From: Nonomuraea rhodomycinica
GTDB lineage: Bacteria > Actinomycetota > Actinomycetes > Streptosporangiales > Streptosporangiaceae
Length of the DNA: 64,000 bases
Direction: 5' to 3'
NCBI RefSeq assembly: GCF_013363995.1
Contig: NZ_JABWGO010000001.1
Location: forward strand, 682,001-746,000
Under the pieces are notes generated by a model. The model did not search any database and had not been told where the DNA came from. It saw only the letters and a list, made by a program, of their open reading frames with translations. A program made the translations under genes and the position numbers. This document shows positions 17,908 to 26,526 of the stretch, piece after piece. How positions within the stretch are numbered: the first letter of the stretch is position 1; the number at the start of each line of letters is the position of its first letter.

Positions 17908-18723
17908 ATGCCGCTGTGGAAGGACCTGGACGGGGCGCGCGTGCTCGACCTCGCGCAGCCGATGCGCAAGGGCATGCCGCAGTCCCCGAACCACCCGCCG
18001 TTCCGGATGACCCTGGAGCGCCGGCACGGCGACGTCGTGCGGCCCGGCGGCGGCTCGGCCGCCAACGAGATCATCGTGACGGGCGGCCACGTCGGCACCC
18101 ACGTGGACGCGCTCGCGCACGTCTCGCAGGACGGCCTGCTGCACGGCGGGCGGCCCGCGGCCGAGGTCACGTCCCAGGACGGGTTCGCCGAGCTGGGCAT
18201 CGACGCGTTCGAGCCGTACGTGGGGCGGTGCGTGCTGCTCGACGTGGCCGCGGCGCACGGGGTGGCGGCGCTGCCGCCCGGGTACGAGGTCACGGCGGAC
18301 GACCTGGAGCGGGCCGCGGCCGGGCTGGAGATCCGCGAGGGGGACGCCGTGCTGGTCGGGACCGGCTGGTCACGGCACTGGACCGCCTCCTCCCAGGAGG
18401 TGGACTTCGCGGGGGCGCGGGGCGGCGCGCCGGGGCCGGGGGTCGGCGCGGCGCGCTGGCTGGCCGCGCGCCGGCCGCGGGTGGTCGGCGGCGAGACCAT
18501 CGCCTTCGAGCACGTGCCGCCGGGGCGCGGGCACGCCACGCTGCCGGTCCACCGGATCATGCTGGTGGAGTCGGGTGTCAACATCGTGGAGACCATGCGG
18601 CTGGACGAGCTGCTGGACTCGGGGGCGCGCGAGTTCCTGCTGGTGCTGAACCCGTTGCCGATCGTGGGGGCCACGGGAGCGCCGGTCCGGCCGCTCGCCG
18701 TCCTCGGCCCGCCCGAGAGCTGA
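17908..18723 (+). CDS. Cyclase-family (kynurenine formamidase-like) metal hydrolase
   Basis: A 271-residue member of the cyclase family (Pfam 04199), metal-dependent amide or ester hydrolases that include kynurenine formamidase and isatin hydrolase. The metal motif HVGTHVDALAH is clear near residue 65-75, and a second conserved region is PVHRIMLVESGVNIVE. It begins 18 bases after the ABC ATPase stop, close enough for co-transcription, and precedes an MmgE/PrpD protein. No kynurenine pathway genes are near, so the substrate is open. Confidence in the family is high and in the reaction low. Confidence 0.82.
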   Translation: MPLWKDLDGARVLDLAQPMRKGMPQSPNHPPFRMTLERRHGDVVRPGGGSAANEIIVTGGHVGTHVDALAHVSQDGLLHGGRPAAEVTSQDGFAELGIDAFEPYVGRCVLLDVAAAHGVAALPPGYEVTADDLERAAAGLEIREGDAVLVGTGWSRHWTASSQEVDFAGARGGAPGPGVGAARWLAARRPRVVGGETIAFEHVPPGRGHATLPVHRIMLVESGVNIVETMRLDELLDSGAREFLLVLNPLPIVGATGAPVRPLAVLGPPES

Positions 18724-18728
18724 TGTCC

Positions 18729-18796
18729 GGGAGCCTCGGCCGGCCCGGAGCCGCGGCCCGTCCGAGAGCCTCGGCACGCCGCAGAGCCTCGGCACG
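18729..18796 (+). repeat. Short direct repeats between cyclase and PrpD genes
   Basis: AGAGCCTCGGCACG occurs at 18765 and again at 18783 (period 18), with a related GGGAGCCTCGGCCGG at 18729. The gap between the two genes is about 120 bases and is largely made of these units. The same-strand frames through it are Arg/Ser-rich and look non-coding. Confidence 0.6.
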
Positions 18797-18844
18797 TCCG
18801 GGAGTCGATGGCCGGGAGCTGGTGTCCGGCCGGGAGGCGGTGCG

Positions 18845-20248
18845 GTGACGACGTACATGGAGCGGCTGGCGGCCTTCGCGGCGGACTGCCGGGACCGGGG
18901 CGCGCCGGACGCGGTGCGCGAGGACGTGACGGGGCGGGTGCTGGACGTCCTCGGCAACTGCCTGGCCGCGTACGCCGACCCGGCGGCCGACGCGGGACCG
19001 GCGGTGCTGCGGGCGGCGCGCCGGTGGGGCGGCGCCGGCGAGGCGACCGCGATCGGCTCCGGCGACCGGCTGCCCGCCCCGTCGGCGGCGCTGGTCAACG
19101 GCACGCTGGCGCACGCCCTCGACTACGACGACACGCACCTGCCGTCGGTGCTGCACCCGAGCGCGTCCGTGGTGCCCGCCGCGCTGGCCGCCGCCGAGGC
19201 CGCGGGCTCCACCGGTTCGGAGCTGGTCGACGCCGTGGCCGCGGGGATCGAGGTGTGCGCGCGCCTGGGCATGGCCTCGTACCTGCCGGAGACCCGCACC
19301 TCGCTGTTCTTCGAGCGGGGCCAGCACGCCACGTCGATCTGCGGCACGCTGGGGGCGGCCGTGGCCGCGGGGCTGCTGTTCGGGCTGCCGGCGGAGGGGG
19401 TGGCGCACGCGGCCGGGGTGGCGGCCAGCATGGGGTCCGGGCTCATCGAGGCCAACCGGACGGGCGGCACGGTCAAACGGGCCCACTGCGGGTGGGCGGC
19501 GCACGCCGGGGTGTCGGCGGCGGTGCTGGCGCTCGAAGGCGTGACCGGGCCGCCGACCGTGCTGGAGGGACGGTTCGGGTTCTTCCGGGCGTGGCTGGAC
19601 GGCCGGTACGACGCCGAGGCGCTGCTGTCGGGGCTCGGCGAGCGGTGGGAACTGCCGCGCACGGTGTACAAGCCGTATCCGGCCAACCATTTCACCCATC
19701 CCGCCGTGGACTGCGCGCTGGCGCTGCGGGCCGGCGGGCTCGCGCCGGAGAGCGTGGCGGAGGCCGAGCTGGGAGTGGCGGCCCCGGTGCTGGCCACCAT
19801 TGCCGAGCCGCCGCGGGACAAGGCCCGGCCGCGCTCGCCGTACCACGCGAAGTTCTCCGGGCCGTACGTCGTGGCCGCCGCGCTGCTCGGCGGCGGCGGG
19901 CTCGGGCTGGACCTGGACGACTTCGCCGCGCTCGACGAGGACGCGCTCGCGCTGGCGGCGCGGGTGCGGTGCGTGGCGGACGAACGGGCCTCGGAGCTGT
20001 TCCCGCGGGCGTTCGCGGCGGTGCTCCGGGTGCGGCTGCGCGACGGCTCCACGCGGGAGCACCGGGTGGACTCCTCGCGGGGCGGCCCCGAACGGCCGCT
20101 GACGCGGGAGGAGCTGGAGGTCAAGTTCCGCTCGAACGCGGGACGCGCGCTGCGGGCGGAGGCGGTGGAGGAGCTGCTGGCGGCGGCCCGCGCCCTCCCG
20201 TCGGCCCCGTCCGCCGCTCCCCTGCCGCGCCTCACCCACGCCGGGTGA
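18845..20248 (+). CDS. MmgE/PrpD-family protein
   Basis: A 467-residue protein of the MmgE/PrpD fold, whose members include 2-methylcitrate dehydratase, itaconate-forming cis-aconitate decarboxylase and others. NGTLAHALDYDDTHLPSVLH near residue 85 is the family hallmark, and KPYPANHFTHPAVDCALAL is a second conserved block. GTG 18845 is chosen because GGGAGG precedes it by 7 bases; ATG 18857 is an alternative. No prpB/prpC or citrate-cycle genes are adjacent, so a methylcitrate role is not supported. Its pairing with the cyclase-type hydrolase suggests a catabolic unit for an unknown amide- or lactone-containing compound (inference). Confidence 0.85.
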   Translation: MTTYMERLAAFAADCRDRGAPDAVREDVTGRVLDVLGNCLAAYADPAADAGPAVLRAARRWGGAGEATAIGSGDRLPAPSAALVNGTLAHALDYDDTHLPSVLHPSASVVPAALAAAEAAGSTGSELVDAVAAGIEVCARLGMASYLPETRTSLFFERGQHATSICGTLGAAVAAGLLFGLPAEGVAHAAGVAASMGSGLIEANRTGGTVKRAHCGWAAHAGVSAAVLALEGVTGPPTVLEGRFGFFRAWLDGRYDAEALLSGLGERWELPRTVYKPYPANHFTHPAVDCALALRAGGLAPESVAEAELGVAAPVLATIAEPPRDKARPRSPYHAKFSGPYVVAAALLGGGGLGLDLDDFAALDEDALALAARVRCVADERASELFPRAFAAVLRVRLRDGSTREHRVDSSRGGPERPLTREELEVKFRSNAGRALRAEAVEELLAAARALPSAPSAAPLPRLTHAG

Positions 20249-20590
20249 GGTTCTTCAGCGGGGCCGCTCCCGGCGGGCGCCGGGCATGAGCTCGACGCGG
20301 AGGTCATCGTCCGCCTGTCCCCCGCCTTCCGCTGCTCCACCGTGGCGACCGGGACGCGGCAGGAGAGGCTCCGCGCGCACGGGCGAACCCTGACATGTCC
20401 ACCCCCTCAGTGATCAACCGAACGCCGCCAGAGGTTCGTCCGTCCGGCTCGGCCGCGGCGTTACCTCCTGACCTGCCCTCGGACGAGGGTGCCGGCTGAT
20501 AATCTCGCGGCGCGTTCCGGAACCACCGCCCAGCGGTGATCGTTTGCCGTTCGACATCAGTCATCGGTCTGATCGACAGGAGTGCAACCC
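20249..20590. other. Intergenic region ahead of the Spo0M-like gene
   Basis: These 342 bases hold no convincing gene on either strand. An inverted repeat CCCTCG-GA-CGAGGG lies at 20476-20489, just before TGATAAT at 20497-20503, which is a possible -10 element without a clear -35. The segment 20395-20425 is less GC-rich and includes TGATCA. The promoter of the Spo0M-like gene is probably within the last 120 bases. Confidence 0.4.
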
Positions 20591-21592
20591 GTGGTCTTCA
20601 AACGCATGCTCGGCGCTCTCGGCGTGGGCGCGCCCTCGGTGGACACCGTCCTCGCGACGCCGCTCGTCCGGCCGGGCGGTGCGCTGAGCGGCGAGGTACG
20701 CCTCGCCGGCGGCGACTTCGACGCCGACATCGAGCACATCACGCTCGGTCTGGTCGCCGGGGTCGAGATCGAGGGCGGCGAGGGCGAGGCGAGCGGCCTC
20801 GCGGAGTTCTACCGCGTCCAGGTGTCCGGCCCGTTCCGGCTGGCGGAGAAGGAGCGGCGGACGATCCCGTTCCAGATCACGCTGCCGTGGGAGACGCCGC
20901 TCAACGAGGTCGAGGGGCAGCCCCTGGCCGGCATGGCCGTGGGGGTGCGCACCGAACTGGCCATCGCCAAGGCCGTCGACAAGGGCGACCTCGACCCGGT
21001 CGCGGTGGAGCCGCTCCCGTCGCAGCTGCGGGTGCTGCGCTCGTTCCTGGAGCTGGGCTTCCAGTTCCGGTCCGCCGACGTGGAGGTCGGGCAGATCTAC
21101 GGCGTGCGGCAGGAGCTGCCGTTCTACCAGGAGATCGAGTTCTATCCGCCGCCCCGGTACGCCGGTCAGGTCGGCGAGGTGGAGCTGACGTTCGTCGCCG
21201 ACCCGCACGGGCTGGAGGTGATCCTGGAGGCCGACAAGCGCAGCGGACGGTTCGGCGGTTCGAGCGACGCGATCGGCCGCTTCCGCGTGAGCCACGACGA
21301 GGCGCAGGCCATGGACTGGGCGGGCGAGATCGACCGCTGGCTCAGTGGCCTGGCGCACTTCGGCGGCCACGGTTACGGGCACGGCGGTCACGACTCCGGT
21401 CACGGCTTCGGTCACGGCGGCCACTACTCCGACCACCACGGCGGCCATCACGGCGGTCACCACGGCGGCGGTGCGGGTCTCGGCGCGGTGGCGGCGGCGG
21501 GCGCGGCCGGTCTTGTGGGCGGCTACCTCGCGGGCGAGGCGATCGAGGAGATCTTCGAGAGCGACGACGAGGGCGGCGGCGACGACTGGTGA
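20591..21592 (+). CDS. Spo0M-like protein with His/Gly-rich tail
   Basis: A 333-residue protein. Residues 1 to about 250 match the Spo0M (sporulation-control, arrestin-like beta-sandwich) family: MVFKRMLGALGVGAPSVDTV and PGGALSGEVRLAGGDFDADI are typical. From about 256 to 296 there is a His/Gly-rich stretch (HGYGHGGHDSGHGFGHGGHY) with about 18 His, then a small-residue hydrophobic stretch with glycine-zipper spacing, then an acidic tail ending DDEGGGDDW. GTG 20591 is preferred over 20582 because AGGAG overlaps the latter. In Bacillus, Spo0M affects sporulation and membrane or cytoskeletal processes; the role here is unknown. The His stretch suggests metal binding (inference). Confidence 0.85.
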   Translation: MVFKRMLGALGVGAPSVDTVLATPLVRPGGALSGEVRLAGGDFDADIEHITLGLVAGVEIEGGEGEASGLAEFYRVQVSGPFRLAEKERRTIPFQITLPWETPLNEVEGQPLAGMAVGVRTELAIAKAVDKGDLDPVAVEPLPSQLRVLRSFLELGFQFRSADVEVGQIYGVRQELPFYQEIEFYPPPRYAGQVGEVELTFVADPHGLEVILEADKRSGRFGGSSDAIGRFRVSHDEAQAMDWAGEIDRWLSGLAHFGGHGYGHGGHDSGHGFGHGGHYSDHHGGHHGGHHGGGAGLGAVAAAGAAGLVGGYLAGEAIEEIFESDDEGGGDDW

Positions 21593-21621
21593 CCCGGCCG
21601 GCGCCCTCCGGGTCCCGCGAA

Positions 21622-21665
21622 GCGCGCCGCCGGACACCGCGAGGCGCGCCGCCGGACACCGCGAG
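21622..21665 (+). repeat. Perfect tandem 22-bp repeat
   Basis: Two identical 22-base units, each beginning GCGCGCCGCCGGACACC, lie head to tail at 21622-21643 and 21644-21665. They sit in the 140-base gap between the converging Spo0M-like and S51-peptidase genes. They could serve as a transcript 3' structure or simply be a slippage product. Confidence 0.8.
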
Positions 21666-21732
21666 GACCTGCGCCGTGCGGGCGAGCGGACGGCCCGCGC
21701 GGCGCGTTCCCGCGACGTTCCGGCGATGAGCC

Positions 21733-22917
21733 TCAGTCGGGGCGGGTGGTCCAGCGAGGGCCGTCAGGGGTGTCCTCGACCTGGACGCCGCCCCGGCCCA
21801 TCGCGTCCCTGAGCGCGTCGGCGTCGGCGTAGCGGCCGGCCCGGCGCAGCTCGTCGCGCAGCGCCAGCAGCGGCCCGGCGAGGCGGCGCACCCCGGCCTC
21901 GGACGCCGCCTCGCCCAGCCGCGCGATGAGCAGCCGCATGAGGTCGCGGGCCTGGTCGACGCCGCCGTCGTCCTCCTCGGTGTCGGCCGACCACCTGACC
22001 AGCTCGGCCTCCAGGTCGAGCACGGCCCGGGCGGCGGCCGACGGGTCGCCCCCGGCCACCGCCTCCTGGAAGCGGCACTCGCAGGCGCGGATCGTCTCCG
22101 CCAGCGTCACCTGGCGCGCTCCCTGAGCCGAGGCCGACGACAGGGACGAGGGCGGCGTGGCGGCCGCGCCGCCGCCCTCGGCCAGGCGGCGCAGCTCCCC
22201 CAGGGTGAGCCGGGTGCCCGCGGGCAGCACCGCCCGCGTGTCCGGCCGGCGGATCGTCAGGCCGCCGCGGCCGGCCACCTCCACCTCCTCGGTGCCGAGG
22301 TCCACCAGGACGGCGGTGTGCTCGTCGAGGCCGAGGACGGCGGTGCCCGGGGGCAGCTCCCGCTCCATGCGCGACAGCCGCCGCTCCCCCAGGTAGCAGT
22401 AGCGGGTGTCGTGGGTGCCGCCCTCGGCGTTGTCGAAGTGGGGGATCACGACGACCCGCAGCCCGAGCGGCTCCAGCAGGTCGAGCCCCGGCCGCCAGTG
22501 CGGTTCAGCGCCCGCCTTGTAGATCTCGTACACGGGCGCCGTCGCCACCCCGGCGGTGCAGGCCGCCGCCGAGGCGAGGACCGTCGCGCCCCGCCGGGCC
22601 CGGACGCGGGCCCGCAGGTCGCCGCCCACGGGCCCGTCGTTCCAGCGTTCCAGCGCGTACGTGGGGCTGCCCGGCCCCGAGAACACCCAGTCGGCGCCCG
22701 CGACGCCCTCGGCCACCCGCACCTCCAGGCCGACGCTGCGCGCGAAGTAGCGGCGGGCGCGGGCGCTGATGTCGGCGCGGTTCTCCTGGAAGGCGTACGG
22801 CGTGTCGAGGAGGACGGCGCGCGCGCCGGCCGGGAGCCGCCGGGCCACGGAGCGGTGGACCTCCACCATGGTCGGGCTCGTCTCCCCCGACCCCATCAGC
22901 ACCAGCACCCCGGGCAT
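21733..22917 (-). CDS. S51-peptidase/cyanophycinase-like protein fused to a CysRS-like C-terminal domain
   Basis: A 394-residue two-part protein. Residues 1 to about 255 resemble peptidase S51/cyanophycinase and class I amidotransferase-like folds: MPGVLVLMGSGETSPTM, YVL-type strands, FSGPGSPTYAL and HFDNAEGGTHDTRYCYLG. ASAAACTAG may be a nucleophile elbow, but its catalytic residue is not certain. After a linker, residues about 285-394 look like the C-terminal DALR-plus-tail region of cysteinyl-tRNA synthetase, ending LRDAMGRGGVQVEDTPDGPRW, which matches the tRNA-synthetase tail closely. No synthetase catalytic core (HIGH/KMSKS) is present. ATG 22917 is used. A role on tRNA or Cys-tRNA is speculative. 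It converges with the Spo0M-like gene. Confidence 0.75.
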   Translation of the reverse strand: MPGVLVLMGSGETSPTMVEVHRSVARRLPAGARAVLLDTPYAFQENRADISARARRYFARSVGLEVRVAEGVAGADWVFSGPGSPTYALERWNDGPVGGDLRARVRARRGATVLASAAACTAGVATAPVYEIYKAGAEPHWRPGLDLLEPLGLRVVVIPHFDNAEGGTHDTRYCYLGERRLSRMERELPPGTAVLGLDEHTAVLVDLGTEEVEVAGRGGLTIRRPDTRAVLPAGTRLTLGELRRLAEGGGAAATPPSSLSSASAQGARQVTLAETIRACECRFQEAVAGGDPSAAARAVLDLEAELVRWSADTEEDDGGVDQARDLMRLLIARLGEAASEAGVRRLAGPLLALRDELRRAGRYADADALRDAMGRGGVQVEDTPDGPRWTTRPD

Positions 22918-23169
22918 CGGCCTGCCGCCTCTCTCTCGCACCCCGGCTCTCCCGGCCGACACTCCGCATGGCGTGCGGGTGGCGGGAGGACACGCGGTCT
23001 CGGTTGAGACGCTCATGCTACGGGCGGACGCCCGCGGGCGCCGGGCCCAGCGGCGCGCCTCGGCCGTCCCGGCGCCGGGAGAGCCGCCCGACGAGGCGGC
23101 CCGGCGGATCAGCGGCGTCGCGGCGCACGCGGTGCGGCACCTGGCGTTCCTGCTGGACGCCGGCCGTGG

Positions 23170-24372
23170 TCAGCTCGCGGCGGGGCGGGCCGCGCGGCGG
23201 CCGAGGCGCTGCATCGGCCGCTCCACGAACCGGTACGCCAGGGCGCTGACCAGCAGCACCAGGGCCAGCGCGGCGGCCGCCATGGACAGCTGCACCGGCA
23301 GCGGCGCCCGCCGCAGATCGCCCGTGACCTGGACGAAGTACTTCAGCAGCGGATGATGCACCAGGTAGAGCGAGTAGCTGATCAGCCCGATCCAGGTGAG
23401 CGCCCGGGGCAGGCGGCGCCCGCGCAGCGCCATCGCGCCCGCGAACGTGGCCGCGGCCAGCGCGACCGTGGTGATCCACACGTCGGGCTGGACCCACCAC
23501 CATCCCGACCCGATCGCCCCCAGGGGCGCCGCGGCGACCAGCGCCCCCGTGACCGCCACCGGCCACAAGGGGGCGGTGCCGCGCTCCCAGCGGTGGACGG
23601 CGGTGCCCGCGAACATCACGCCGAGCACGGCGACCCCGAGCCACGGCACCCGGCCGCCCAGCACCGGCAGCACCAGAGCCATCAGGCCCAGCAGGCAGGC
23701 GCCGGCCGTGCGGAACCGGCCCGAGACGACGGCGGCGAGCCCGGCGGCGAACACGGCGCCCGTGGCGTACGCGAGCCAGCCGTCCGTCACCACCGCCCCC
23801 GCGAGCACCAGTCCGACGACGACCGACAGGCCGGCGAACAGCACGCTCAGCGCCCCGCTGCGCTCGTGCGCCCGCATCACGAACAGCGCCGTCACCAGCA
23901 GGTAGAACACCATCTCGTAGGACAGCGTCCACATCGTGTCGGCGACGCCGCCCACGCCGACGACGTCGAGCAGCATGGTCGCGTGCGCCGCCACCGCCGC
24001 CCCGTCGCGCGGCACCTCCGCCCGCACCGGCACCCACCAGGCCAGGCCGACCACCAGCGCGGCGACGGCCAGGTACAGCGGGTAGAGGCGGAAGGCCCGG
24101 CTGACCCAGAAGCGCCGCAGGTCGCCGTGCCGTTCCAGCGAGGCGGGGATGATGTACCCGCTGACCAGGAAGAAGACCAGGATGCCGTAGACGCCGAGGC
24201 TGAACCAGTACGGGCGCAGCGACGGCAGGAACCACGGGAGCATGTGCTCGGCGACCACGGCCATCGCGCCGACGCCGCGCAACGCGTCCAGCCAGGCCAG
24301 CCTGCGCTCCTCGCGCGGCGCGGCCGTGGGAGCGGGACGGGAGCCGGGGGGACGGGCGGGGGCGGGCGACAC
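23170..24372 (-). CDS. Acyltransferase 3-family membrane protein
   Basis: A polytopic membrane acyltransferase of about 400 residues and about ten hydrophobic segments (for example LYLAVAALVVGLAWWV). The family hallmarks RLAWLDALRGVGAMAVVAEH, with the conserved His, and RAFRLYPLYLA are near the N terminus; YSLYLVHHPLLKYF is the typical late motif. Members O-acylate sugars, wall polymers or antibiotics at the cytoplasmic membrane. The GTG at 24372 is a tentative start, preceded by a Pro-rich cytosolic stretch and a weak ribosome-binding site. The neighbour downstream of its start is a divergent-spaced acyl-CoA dehydrogenase on the same strand, so no substrate clue is available. Confidence 0.85.
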   Translation of the reverse strand: MSPAPARPPGSRPAPTAAPREERRLAWLDALRGVGAMAVVAEHMLPWFLPSLRPYWFSLGVYGILVFFLVSGYIIPASLERHGDLRRFWVSRAFRLYPLYLAVAALVVGLAWWVPVRAEVPRDGAAVAAHATMLLDVVGVGGVADTMWTLSYEMVFYLLVTALFVMRAHERSGALSVLFAGLSVVVGLVLAGAVVTDGWLAYATGAVFAAGLAAVVSGRFRTAGACLLGLMALVLPVLGGRVPWLGVAVLGVMFAGTAVHRWERGTAPLWPVAVTGALVAAAPLGAIGSGWWWVQPDVWITTVALAAATFAGAMALRGRRLPRALTWIGLISYSLYLVHHPLLKYFVQVTGDLRRAPLPVQLSMAAAALALVLLVSALAYRFVERPMQRLGRRAARPAAS

Positions 24373-24461
24373 CCGCCCCAACCTACCCGGAGTGCCTCGG
24401 GTGATGCGATGCGGCGGCGAACGGGCACGGTGCCCGGCGTCCTCGCCCGCGCTCGACGCGT

Positions 24462-25625
24462 CTACCAGCCGATCCGGTTCTTGCCCGCGACCAGGGCCCG
24501 GGCGATGACCAGCCGCTGGATGTCGTTCGTGCCCTCGCCGATGGCCATCAGCGGCGCGTCCCGGTACAGCCGCTCCACCACGAACTCCTGGGAGTAGCCG
24601 TAGCCGCCGTGGATCCGCATGGCCTCCAGCGACGCCTTCAGCGCCACCTCGGAGGCGAAGTACTTGGCCATGCCCGCCTCCATGTCGATCCGCCCGCCGC
24701 CGTCGGCCCGGGAGGCGGCCCAGTAGGTGAGCAGGCGGGCGGCCTGGATCTCGGTGGCCAGGTCGGCGAGCTTGAGCTGGACGGCCTGGAAGTCGGCGAT
24801 CGGCTGCCCGAACGCGGTGCGCTCGCGGGCGTAGGAGAGGGCGGCGTCGTAGGCGGCCTGGGCGACGCCGACCGCGCGGGCGGCGATGTTGACGCGGCCC
24901 ATCTCCAGCCCGCCGAGCACCTGCTGCATGCCCCGGCCCTCGACGCCGCCGAGCAGCGCCGAGACCGGCACGCGCACGCCGTCGAGCACGACCTCGCACG
25001 TCTCGGTGCCCTTGTAACCGAGCTTGGGCAGGTCACGGCTGACGGTGAAGCCCTCGGCCGACGGGTCGACCAGCAGCACCGACATGCCCTTGTGCGCGGG
25101 CTCGGTGACGGAGGTCTTGACGAGCACGGGCAGCGGGTCGGCGTGGCGGGCGTTGGTGATCCACGTCTTGGTGCCGGTGACGACGTAGTGGTCGCCGTCG
25201 CGGACGGCCCGCGTGCGGATGCCCTGGAGGTCGGTGCCCGCGGCGGGCTCGGTGAGCGCGATGCCGGTGCGGCGGGCGCCGGCGGCGAGGTCGGGCAGGT
25301 GGCGGCGTCTCTGCTCGTCGGTGCCGTGGCGGGCGATCATCCAGCAGGCGATCGAGTGGGAGCCCAGGATGCCCGCGACGCCCATCCAGCCGCGCGCGAT
25401 CTCCTCGAAGACGAGCGCGAAGGAGACCATGTCGGCGCCCAGGCCGCCGTACTCCTCGGGCACGGACAGGCCGAACAGTCCCATCCGCCGCATCGTGCCG
25501 ACGATCTCCGTGGGATAGCGGCCGGAGTGCTCCCACTCGGTCGCGACCGGCACGATCTCCTTGTCCACGAACGCCCGGAGCGTCTCCCGGAAGGCCCGCT
25601 GCTCGTCGGTCAGCTCGAAGTCCAT
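24462..25625 (-). CDS. Acyl-CoA dehydrogenase
   Basis: A 387-residue FAD enzyme catalysing alpha,beta-desaturation of an acyl-CoA. The N-terminal helical domain (MDFELTDEQRAFRETLRAFV), the beta-domain signature IALTEPAAGTDLQGI, TKTWITNA and the C-terminal GYGYSQEFVVERLYRDA are all typical. The catalytic Glu is present in AIGEGTNDIQ. GGAGGAG precedes the ATG. The next gene on the same strand upstream encodes an ACT-domain protein about 120 bases away. No other beta-oxidation gene is adjacent; the sequence resembles short or branched-chain dehydrogenases, but chain length cannot be read. Confidence 0.93.
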   Translation of the reverse strand: MDFELTDEQRAFRETLRAFVDKEIVPVATEWEHSGRYPTEIVGTMRRMGLFGLSVPEEYGGLGADMVSFALVFEEIARGWMGVAGILGSHSIACWMIARHGTDEQRRRHLPDLAAGARRTGIALTEPAAGTDLQGIRTRAVRDGDHYVVTGTKTWITNARHADPLPVLVKTSVTEPAHKGMSVLLVDPSAEGFTVSRDLPKLGYKGTETCEVVLDGVRVPVSALLGGVEGRGMQQVLGGLEMGRVNIAARAVGVAQAAYDAALSYARERTAFGQPIADFQAVQLKLADLATEIQAARLLTYWAASRADGGGRIDMEAGMAKYFASEVALKASLEAMRIHGGYGYSQEFVVERLYRDAPLMAIGEGTNDIQRLVIARALVAGKNRIGW

Positions 25626-25747
25626 CTGCCGCTCCTCCGTCAGCGCCGCGCGGGGGCGGATCCGCGCACGGCTCCGCCGATCACGCTAGTGATCCGCCGT
25701 TTTCCGGGTCAACGTCAGGGCCGACGTACCCGGCGTGCGGCGGGGGC

Positions 25748-26347
25748 TCAGCGCCTGGACAGCGCGGAGACGACGTCCACGATGCGCGCGGCCCGCTCGA
25801 CCTCGGCGCGGTGGAAGCCGGGGCCCTCGGAGCGGGCGACCACCACGTGCATGTCGTGGGCGGCGACCGGCAGCAGCATGAGCCGCAGCTTCTCGGAGAC
25901 GCGCGTGGTGGCGCGCAGGGGCGGCTCGTCCAGGTCGAACACGGCGGGCGCGGACAGGCTGGCGTGCCGCACCTCGCCGCCGGCCAGTGCCAGCGACCAC
26001 TCGGCCCAGCACAGCGCGGGCAGCGCGTCCACCAGCGTCGGGAAGGCCCGCCCGGGGTCGGCGGCGACGTGCATGAGCAGGTCGTAGTCGGGCGCCGAGC
26101 CCGGCACCTCCCTGGTGGCCCAGACGCCCTCGATGCGGACGCCGGGCACCGCCGACAGCCGGTCGCGGACCTCGTCGGTCGTGGCGGCGCCCGGCCAGGA
26201 GACGGTGAAGTCGTCCACGGCCCGGCCGGACTCGCGTTCGAGCACGGTGACCTGCAGAATGTCGGCGCCCAGCGCGCCGAGCGCCCGGGCGACCTGGCCG
26301 AGCCCGCCCGGCCGGTCCGGCAGCGACACCCTCAGTCGCAACAGCAT
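25748..26347 (-). CDS. ACT-domain protein
   Basis: A 199-residue cytoplasmic protein opening with an ACT domain: MLLRLRVSLPDRPGGLGQVA and LGALGADILQVTVLERESG match the amino-acid-binding fold. The second half (YDLLMHVAADPGRAFPTLVD, then a variable C-terminal part) may be a divergent partner fold. ATG 26347 is preferred because AGGAGG is seven bases upstream; the longer frame from 26410 lacks one. Such stand-alone ACT proteins are usually regulatory and bind amino acids. The AT-rich 26380-26450 ahead of it probably holds its promoter. The target and ligand are unknown. Confidence 0.8.
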   Translation of the reverse strand: MLLRLRVSLPDRPGGLGQVARALGALGADILQVTVLERESGRAVDDFTVSWPGAATTDEVRDRLSAVPGVRIEGVWATREVPGSAPDYDLLMHVAADPGRAFPTLVDALPALCWAEWSLALAGGEVRHASLSAPAVFDLDEPPLRATTRVSEKLRLMLLPVAAHDMHVVVARSEGPGFHRAEVERAARIVDVVSALSRR

Positions 26348-26484
26348 CGGCGCCCTCCTTTCGAGGGCTCCCACAGTGCCGCCACAACGTTTCGAGAATG
26401 TTTTAGGCATATGTCGCGCATGCTGCGGTTATATCCCAATATTTGATCGCGCAGCAGGTCCGTCACAGAGCCTTTGCCGCCTGC

Positions 26485-26508
26485 GGCCTGCGCCTTTCCG
26501 CGCAGGCC
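26485..26508 (-). terminator. Hairpin after the P450-reductase gene
   Basis: GGCCTGCGC and GCGCAGGCC form a perfect 9-bp stem with a six-base loop, 19 bases past the stop of the minus-strand P450-reductase gene. There is no T-run. It is a likely factor-independent or stalling terminator. Confidence 0.65.
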
Positions 26509-26526
26509 CGGCGACCCAGGCCACGG

